NCBI GenBank assembly: GCA_030446285.1
Contig: JASUSC010000007.1
Span: 1 to 43,060, forward strand
Length of the DNA stretch: 43,060 bases
Source: Eubacteriales bacterium
GTDB taxonomy: Bacteria; Bacillota; JASUSC01
Reading direction: 5' to 3'
This document shows, piece after piece, positions 37,338 to 43,060 of this stretch (positions are counted from its first letter, which is position 1; each line of letters begins with the position of its first letter). The notes below the pieces were generated by a model, which was given only the letters and a program-made list of their open reading frames with translations, made no database searches and was not told where the DNA came from. The translations under genes were made by a program, and so were the position numbers.

Positions 37338-38099
37338 TTATGCCCTGTCAAGGCCCCAGCGAGAACGCAAGGAAGCCTCCACCCGTGCAAAAAACAGCTT
37401 TTCCACCGCCAGTCCCAAAAGGATGATGACCACCATTACCGCCACCACCAGGTTCATATCATGCAGGTCCCGCCCCATTACCAGCACATACCCCAACCCG
37501 CTCTGGGGGGAAAGGAGCTCCCCGGCCAGGAGAGCCCGCCAGGCAAAAGACCAGCCCTGTTTCATCCCCGCCACAAAAGAGGGCAGAGCAGCGGGGAAAA
37601 TTACGGTGGTAAACATCTGCCAGCCGCTGGCCCCCATCGTTTTCGCTACCCACCGGTAGAGGGGAGAGATGTTTTTCACGCCGCTGACAAAGGATATAGC
37701 AATGGAAAAGAGAGAACCAGCGGCGACGACGAAGAGAATGGCCTTTTCTCCCATCCCGAACCATAAAACGGCCAGAGGCAGCCAGCAGATGCTGGGGAGG
37801 GTCTGCAAGCCCAGGAGGAGGGGCCCAAAGCATTCTTCCAGAAACCGGATTCTCACCAAGGCAACCCCTAAGAGAATGCCCCCGGCAAGAGAAATAAGAA
37901 ACCCGGTTATCACCCTCTGCATACTGACGGCGGCAGCAAGGAGCAAACTCCCATCCTTTATCCCCTCCCCTAAGCTCCGGAAAACCCCTGACGGCGAGGG
38001 AAAGAGGTATTCCGGCCACAACCGACTCCTAAATGCCATCTCCCATATTGCTATTAGGAGCAGGTAGAAAAACATCTTCTTCAGGACTCCACTCACCAT
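37338..38099 (-). CDS. ABC permease, SsuC/TauC-like
   Basis: LGVALVRIRFLEECFGPLLLGLQTLPSICWLPLAVLWFGMGEKAILFVV. Start chosen at MVSGVLKKMFFYLL (38099). Confidence 0.88.
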   Translation of the reverse strand: MVSGVLKKMFFYLLLIAIWEMAFRSRLWPEYLFPSPSGVFRSLGEGIKDGSLLLAAAVSMQRVITGFLISLAGGILLGVALVRIRFLEECFGPLLLGLQTLPSICWLPLAVLWFGMGEKAILFVVAAGSLFSIAISFVSGVKNISPLYRWVAKTMGASGWQMFTTVIFPAALPSFVAGMKQGWSFAWRALLAGELLSPQSGLGYVLVMGRDLHDMNLVVAVMVVIILLGLAVEKLFFARVEASLRSRWGLDRA

Positions 38100-38874
38100 C
38101 GTATTCCGCCCGCGCAACCTTCGCCACCTCCTCCTCCAGTTCCCGGAGAATCTCTCCGGCCAAAAAAGCCAGATCAACGTTCTTCAGATGCCGGGGACGG
38201 GAAAGCTGAATGGCAAACTGTTTTTTGATGCGGCCGGGGTTGGCCGCCATGACTACTACCCGGTCAGCCAGCAAAACTGCCTCTTCCACACTGTGGGTCA
38301 CAAAAACAATGGTCTTCCCAGTTACCTGCCATATCTCCTGTAACTGTCGGTGGAGAAGGTAGCGGGTTTGAGCATCCAAAGCGGCAAAGGGTTCATCCAT
38401 CAGAAGTACGTCGGAATCCACTGCCAGCGCCCGGGCCAGAGCCACCCTCTGGCGCATGCCACCGGAGAGCTGGTGGGGGTATGAATCGGCAAACCGGCTG
38501 AGGTGAACCATTTTTAGGTAACGAAGGGCTTTTTCCCGGCGAACTTCCTTGGGAATACCGGCTATCTTCAAACCGTACTCCACATTTTCAATCACCTTCA
38601 GCCAGGGAAAAAGAGCGGCTTCCTGAAACATCACTACGCGGTCAGGTCCGGCAGCGGTAATTTCCTTGCCGTCTTTGTAAACCCTCCCCCGGTCGGCCTT
38701 CTCCAAACCTGCAATAATGCTCAGCAGAGTAGATTTACCGCAACCGGACGGACCTACCAAACACACGAATTCGCCCGACTTCACTCTCAGGTTAATGTTT
38801 TCCAGCACCAGCCTGTCGGTCCCGGAACTGGAAAAATACTTGTAAACCCCCTCCAGAACCAGCAACTCAACCAT
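38029..38874 (-). CDS. ABC ATPase, SsuB/TauB-like
   Basis: LVGPSGCGKSTLLSIIAGLEKADRGRVYKDGKEI; LSGGMRQRVALARALAVDSDVLLMDEPFAALDAQTR. Confidence 0.9.
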   Translation of the reverse strand: MVELLVLEGVYKYFSSSGTDRLVLENINLRVKSGEFVCLVGPSGCGKSTLLSIIAGLEKADRGRVYKDGKEITAAGPDRVVMFQEAALFPWLKVIENVEYGLKIAGIPKEVRREKALRYLKMVHLSRFADSYPHQLSGGMRQRVALARALAVDSDVLLMDEPFAALDAQTRYLLHRQLQEIWQVTGKTIVFVTHSVEEAVLLADRVVVMAANPGRIKKQFAIQLSRPRHLKNVDLAFLAGEILRELEEEVAKVARAEYDGEWSPEEDVFLPAPNSNMGDGI

Positions 38875-38895
38875 CTCCTCCCCTTCCGCAAAAAC

Positions 38896-39882
38896 TCACT
38901 CTACCTTTGCCACCAAACGGGAGATATCCCCTTCTCCCTGCAAGTAACCTTCTCTCTTCATCAATTCCGCCAGTTCCCGCAAAACGCGGCGATCAACTTC
39001 ACCGGTGAAGGTAATTCTTTTAAGGGAAGTAGCCATCACATCACCGGGTAAGGCTTTTCCGGTAAGTTCTTTTAACATAGCATTTACCTGCTTGGCGCTG
39101 CCGGCAGGATCTTGCTGCAACCGCTGGGTGAGGTGGCGGTGAGCAGCGAGAAATTTAGCCACCAGTTGCGGGTGCTGCTGGAAAAATTCCCGCCTTACTA
39201 CCACCACCGTCACCGGATACTTACCGCCCCGCCAGAGGTCTTTATTGTCCACTACCACCTCCGCTCCAGTCTCCTTTACCAGCCGCGAGCCCCAGGGCTC
39301 GGGGACCAAAGCCGCATCTACCTGCCCCCGGGCCAGAAGAGTCAAAATATCAGGATTTTCTGCCGGCACCACCGTAACTGTTCCGCCTTTCGTCCTGTCC
39401 CTGAGTCCCGCCCGCCTCAGCAGTTCCCGGAGAAGCAGGTCCTGGGTATTTCCCAACTGGGGAACGGCAACCTTCTTATCTCTCAGGTCCCCCACTTGCG
39501 TCACCTTCGCCTCCCGGCGCGCCACCAGAACCGAACCACCTTCGGCCGCTCCCGCAATTACGATGGCAGCTCCTCCAGAACGCACGAAACCGTTAATCGC
39601 CGGTACTGGTCCTATGTAGGCAATATCCAGTTCACCGGCCAGCAGCGCTTCCATTGCCGCCGGCCCGGCATTGAACACCCTCTTTTCCACCTGCCCTTCG
39701 CTACCGAAAGTTTTAGAAAAAGTACCGTCGGCGAACCCTAAAAGCGCCTGGGCATGGGTGATGTTGGGAAAAAAACCGATGCGCACCGCTGGCTGTTCTT
39801 CTTTTTCCCTTCCCTTGCAGCCGGCAACGGCAACCGCTGCCACCAGCACCAGGGCTACAAAAACGAAAATTTTCCTCCCCAC
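38896..39882 (-). CDS. ABC substrate-binding lipoprotein, SsuA/TauA/NrtA-like
   Basis: Lipobox VAVAGCKG; VRIGFFPNITHAQALLGFADGTF; ELDIAYIGPVPAINGFVRSGG. Confidence 0.88.
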   Translation of the reverse strand: MGRKIFVFVALVLVAAVAVAGCKGREKEEQPAVRIGFFPNITHAQALLGFADGTFSKTFGSEGQVEKRVFNAGPAAMEALLAGELDIAYIGPVPAINGFVRSGGAAIVIAGAAEGGSVLVARREAKVTQVGDLRDKKVAVPQLGNTQDLLLRELLRRAGLRDRTKGGTVTVVPAENPDILTLLARGQVDAALVPEPWGSRLVKETGAEVVVDNKDLWRGGKYPVTVVVVRREFFQQHPQLVAKFLAAHRHLTQRLQQDPAGSAKQVNAMLKELTGKALPGDVMATSLKRITFTGEVDRRVLRELAELMKREGYLQGEGDISRLVAKVE

Positions 39883-39984
39883 AGCTACTCCCTCTTTGAA
39901 AGTATACTATTCTTATCGGAATTTATTACTTTGTTGCTTGATAATATACCATGTCCTCCCTGCCCTGTCAACCCCCGCTATAAA

Positions 39985-40020
39985 AGAAAAAACTGCCGGC
40001 ATTAAGCCAGCAGTTTTTCC
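39985..40020 (-). terminator. Terminator of the miaB-ylbF unit
   Basis: Stem AAAAACTGCCGGC / GCCAGCAGTTTTT with a T-tract on either strand. Confidence 0.75.
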
Positions 40021-40039
40021 TTGTCCCAGGTTTTTGCTT

Positions 40040-40411
40040 TTAATGGCAACCGTTGCACCCCGGACTGCAGCTTTCACAATCAGCAGGAGGATTAAAGGCC
40101 TGGCTGATGATGAAGTTCACGCTCTGCAGCAGTCTTTCCAACCTTTCCTGGGCAGCGATGTACCTCTGGATGCTCTCGTTCCGGCTCATTTTCTCTTCGA
40201 TTTCTTCCACCAGCTGCTTGTCTTCATCACTGAGTTCGATACCCTGTTGTTGCTTGCTGAAGATGTCCTGTTGTACCCGCCGGAATTCCTGAAGTATATC
40301 CAGAGCCTCCTGATCCTGCTCTATCAGAGCTTCCGCCTCCCGCATGGCAGCCAGTTCCTCCGACGCTGCAATCGCTTCTGCTAATTCCTTCGCCTTGTCC
40401 AGTACCAGCAT
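40040..40411 (-). CDS. YlbF/YmcA family regulator with C-terminal Cys motif
   Basis: KELAEAIAASEELAAMREAEALIEQDQEALDILQEFRRVQQDI...ESIQRYIAAQERLERLLQSVNFIISQAF...CESCSPGCNGCH. Confidence 0.88.
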   Translation of the reverse strand: MLVLDKAKELAEAIAASEELAAMREAEALIEQDQEALDILQEFRRVQQDIFSKQQQGIELSDEDKQLVEEIEEKMSRNESIQRYIAAQERLERLLQSVNFIISQAFNPPADCESCSPGCNGCH

Positions 40412-40482
40412 TTTTTCACCTCCGGTTTATAAGGTCTACCCGCTTATTCTACAATTCATACCCGAAATCCCGCTTCCGGTTT

Positions 40483-41817
40483 CTACTTTTCTCCCTCATC
40501 CGCCAGCAAAGGCTCCCCTTCTAAATTCCACATCTTCGCAGCGGTTATCCGCACCGGAACAATTTGTCCTACCTTATCGGGCAAAGGCGGGAAGAAAACC
40601 AGTTTGTTACCGCCGGTACGGCCGCAGTACTTATCCGGATGTTTCTCCGCGGGCCCTTCCACCAATACTTCCTGCACCGTTCCTACTTCGGCCAAATTTT
40701 TCTCCAGCGTTATGCGGTTCTGGACTTCTACCAGATGGGTAATGCGCTTGCGTTTGACTTCGGCCGGAACTTGGTCGGGCATTTCCGCCGCCGGCGTTCC
40801 GGATCTCTTGTTGTAGACGAAGGTAAAGGCGGAATCAAACCGCACCTTCTCCACCAGGTCCATGGTGTCGGCAAAATCTTCCTCCGTCTCGCCGGGGAAA
40901 CCGACGATAATGTCAGTAGTAATGGCAGCTCCAGGTACCTTTGCTCTTATTTTTTCTACCAGTTCCATGTAATATTCCCGCGTATAACCGCGGTTCATCC
41001 GCTCTAAAATGCGGTTGCTGCCGGCCTGAACGGGCAGGTGGAAGTTTTCACACACCTTTTTCGAAGCGGCAATGACGTCAATCAAACGGTCGGTAAAGTC
41101 GCGAGGATGAGACGTGGTGTAACGAATGCGCAGCAGCCCTTCCACCCGGTCCAACCGCTCTAAGAGAGAGGCAAAATCCGTGGGCGGATCCAGGTCCTTC
41201 CCGTAAGAGTTCACATTCTGACCTAAGAGGGTAACTTCTTTAACCCCTTTTTCCACTAACTCCCTTACTTCCCGTTCGATATCCTCCGGACGGCGGCTCC
41301 GCTCTCGTCCGCGGACGTAAGGCACAATGCAGTACGTGCAGAAGTTGTTGCACCCATACATAATGGTAACCCAGGCTTTTAAGCTGTCCTCGCGCAGGGC
41401 GGGGAGGTTTTCGATGACATCACCGTCGCTCTCCCAAATTTCCACCACCGGCTCCCGCTTTTCCCACAGTTTCCGCAGAAGTTCAGGTAAACGGTGCAGA
41501 TTGTGAGTGCCAAAAATGAGGTCGACGTGGGGAGCGCGCTGGCGGATCTTCTCCGCCGCCCCCGGCTGCTGGGCCATGCAGCCGCAAACACCGATAACCA
41601 TGTGGGGTTTGCGGTTTTTCAAATTTTTCAGTTCGCCCAGATGTCCGTAGATCCTGTTTTCGGCCGACTCCCGTACGCAACAGGTGTTGACGATAACCAG
41701 ATCGGCGTCGGACAGTTTTTCCGCCCGGATGTACCCCATGCTGGCGAGAAGACCGGCTAAGGTTTCCGAATCCCGCTGATTCATCTGACAACCGAAAGTC
41801 AAAATGCTGTAACGCAA
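40483..41817 (-). CDS. miaB: tRNA-2-methylthio-N6-dimethylallyladenosine synthase
   Basis: YSILTFGCQMNQRDSETLAGLLASMGY; radical-SAM CxxxCxxC YGCNNFCTYCIVPYVRGRERSRRPEDI; TDIIVGFPGETEEDFADTMDLVEKVRF. Confidence 0.96.
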   Translation of the reverse strand: MRYSILTFGCQMNQRDSETLAGLLASMGYIRAEKLSDADLVIVNTCCVRESAENRIYGHLGELKNLKNRKPHMVIGVCGCMAQQPGAAEKIRQRAPHVDLIFGTHNLHRLPELLRKLWEKREPVVEIWESDGDVIENLPALREDSLKAWVTIMYGCNNFCTYCIVPYVRGRERSRRPEDIEREVRELVEKGVKEVTLLGQNVNSYGKDLDPPTDFASLLERLDRVEGLLRIRYTTSHPRDFTDRLIDVIAASKKVCENFHLPVQAGSNRILERMNRGYTREYYMELVEKIRAKVPGAAITTDIIVGFPGETEEDFADTMDLVEKVRFDSAFTFVYNKRSGTPAAEMPDQVPAEVKRKRITHLVEVQNRITLEKNLAEVGTVQEVLVEGPAEKHPDKYCGRTGGNKLVFFPPLPDKVGQIVPVRITAAKMWNLEGEPLLADEGEK

Positions 41818-41963
41818 GGTTCATCACCCGTACCGAAATATTAAAGCTGTACTATTATAACAAAGGATGGATACCTTTACAACATTATTATTGCAAGCCC
41901 AAGGCTGCTCTCTATTTATCCTACCCTAAAAACTAGCCACCAGCACTATGACCTAAATCACAC

Positions 41964-41999
41964 CGGAAAAAAATTTAAGCTGTTGTGAGCCACAACAGC
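41964..41999 (-). terminator. Terminator of the small coiled-coil ORF
   Basis: Minus strand GCTGTTGTGGCTCACAACAGCTTAAATTTTTTTCC. Confidence 0.85.
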
Positions 42000-42012
42000 C
42001 GGAAAAATCTCG

Positions 42013-42165
42013 TTATTTTTTCATCTCTTCCTTTATTTCCACCAACATCTTTTTTATTTCCGCTATCTGCTCCTGCATTTCCTCTAATTTTTGCAAAATC
42101 CGAATTTCCGTCGATTCAAGTTCCTCTAACTCCGGTTTTTCTTTGCGGTACTCCATTACGCCCAT
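42013..42165 (-). CDS. Small coiled-coil protein (50 aa), absent from the ORF track
   Basis: MGVMEYRKEKPELEELESTEIRILQKLEEMQEQIAEIKKMLVEIKEEMKK*; SD GGAGGTG 8 nt upstream; strong terminator downstream. Confidence 0.75.
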   Translation of the reverse strand: MGVMEYRKEKPELEELESTEIRILQKLEEMQEQIAEIKKMLVEIKEEMKK

Positions 42166-42244
42166 GTCTCTTGTCACCTCCCCGCCACAACTAATAAAAT
42201 TATACTATGATTGCAAATCCTTGACCAGAAAAAGGAGGAAAAAA

Positions 42245-42661
42245 ATGAGCGGTTATCTTTTCGCCTTCCTCACCGTTCTCTTCTGGGGGATAACCCCCGC
42301 CCTGGAAAAAGGGGCCCTCCGGCAAACGGATCCCTTGATTGCCATGGCTGTCCGCAACTTTTCCATCAGTTGCATCCTTCTCCTTCTCCTCACGGGGAGC
42401 GGTAATCTCAGCAAGCTCAAGGAACTCGATGCCAAAACCACCCTCCTCATAGCTGCCGGTGGGTTTTTAGCGGCGCTGGCCGGGCAGTGGACCTATTTTA
42501 AAGCTCTGCAGAAGATCGATGTCTCCCGTCTCACCCCCATCGTCGGCTCTTACCCTCTGGTTACCCTTTTGGTGGCCACTTTAGTACTGGGCGAAAAATT
42601 CACTCTCACCAAACTGGTTGGCACTCTGCTCATCGTAGTCGGAATTGCCCTGGTGAAATAA
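42245..42661 (+). CDS. Single-domain EamA-family (DMT) transporter
   Basis: MSGYLFAFLTVLFWGITPALEKGALRQTDPLIAMAVRNFSIS...LTPIVGSYPLVTLLVATLVLGEKFTLTKLVGTLLIVVGIALVK; SD AAAGGAGG. Confidence 0.87.
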   Translation: MSGYLFAFLTVLFWGITPALEKGALRQTDPLIAMAVRNFSISCILLLLLTGSGNLSKLKELDAKTTLLIAAGGFLAALAGQWTYFKALQKIDVSRLTPIVGSYPLVTLLVATLVLGEKFTLTKLVGTLLIVVGIALVK

Positions 42662-42666
42662 AAGGA

Positions 42667-42712
42667 AAAGCCGCCCCCTTATTCTGAAAATTAAGGGAAC
42701 ACGGCTTCTTTA
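42667..42712 (+). terminator. Terminator of the EamA gene
   Basis: AAGCCGCCCCCTTATTctgaAAATTAAGGGAACACGGCTTCTTT. Confidence 0.6.
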
Positions 42713-42742
42713 CCGGCAGAATAAGCCGGTTTTTTTGTTTTT

Positions 42743-42916
42743 TTATTTTTCTTCGCGGGTTTTATTGAGATAATCGCGGTCCACCAAGCCCCAGTCGGGC
42801 GAAGAGCAAGAATTATCGACGGAAGAACATTTCTCCCCGCAGTAAGGACACCGTTCCGGTGGCGATTCGTATTCGACCGTGTACCCACAAACGGTACACT
42901 TCCTCTTGACCAGCAT
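42743..42916 (-). CDS. Small zinc-ribbon/rubredoxin-like protein (57 aa), absent from the ORF track
   Basis: MLVKRKCTVCGYTVEYESPPERCPYCGEKCSSVDNSCSSPDWGLVDRDYLNKTREEK*; CxxCG...CPYCG; AGGTGA upstream. Confidence 0.75.
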   Translation of the reverse strand: MLVKRKCTVCGYTVEYESPPERCPYCGEKCSSVDNSCSSPDWGLVDRDYLNKTREEK

Positions 42917-43060
42917 GTGAACTCACCTGGTCATCTAAACTGTGCAAAACTGCACCAGTTCAGACGGCTGGGGTATTTGTAGTCCGCCTTTCAGGTTGCC
43001 TCAGCCCCAGCAGGCGGTTTTTGAGACAACCATAGCCCCTGCCCCAAGAAGCAGGAACTC

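Noticed and set aside
42245-42661. EamA gene as a truncated 10-TM transporter pseudogene
   Set aside because: It has its own SD, start, stop and terminator; stand-alone half-size EamA proteins are common.
1-43060. CRISPR arrays, tRNA/rRNA genes, complete transposons or prophage genes
   Set aside because: No regularly spaced repeats, tRNA cloverleaf or rRNA signature, intact transposase or phage structural gene recognised by eye.

Overview
The window reads as chromosome of an anaerobic, spore-forming, probably thermophilic Firmicute (Clostridia, Moorella/Desulfotomaculum-like; this assignment is inference). Most genes are on the minus strand. Recognisable blocks are: hom/thrB and a pheB-like ACT gene; an FhlB-like flagellar pair; two SHOCT proteins; sigK; two CotF-like coat genes; an epimerase; rsmA, yabE-like, mutM, polA, mnmA, iscU, iscS and an Rrf2 regulator; a BtuFCD-type importer; a cobalt locus (cobK-cbiMNQO) behind a cobalamin riboswitch; a second, probably nickel, ECF locus (cbiM-PDGLE-DUF3842-CooT-cbiQ-cbiO); a HoxEFU/NuoEFG-like diaphorase with no neighbouring catalytic subunit; a sulfate-assimilation locus (ssuABC-like, cysC, aprA-like, aprB-like, sat, sulfite reductase, tusA-like); and ylbF-miaB. 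The observations that go beyond a routine gene list are: (1) a second, divergent cobalamin-riboswitch-like RNA in tandem with the canonical one, with its own terminator and a visible antiterminator pairing; (2) an unannotated ~620-bp group II (class C-like) intron remnant inserted exactly after a terminator T-tract; (3) a VanW-family pseudogene with two homopolymer frameshifts and a nonsense codon, next to an isolated Mur-ligase C-terminal fragment; (4) repeated Rrf2/CymR-like operator candidates around the iscR promoter, with a related sequence before the sulfur ABC operon; (5) a terminator-bearing structured leader upstream of the nickel-type cbiM; (6) two short ORFs missing from the ORF track. 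No rRNA, tRNA or CRISPR array was recognised. All calls come from reading the sequence by eye; no searches were run.
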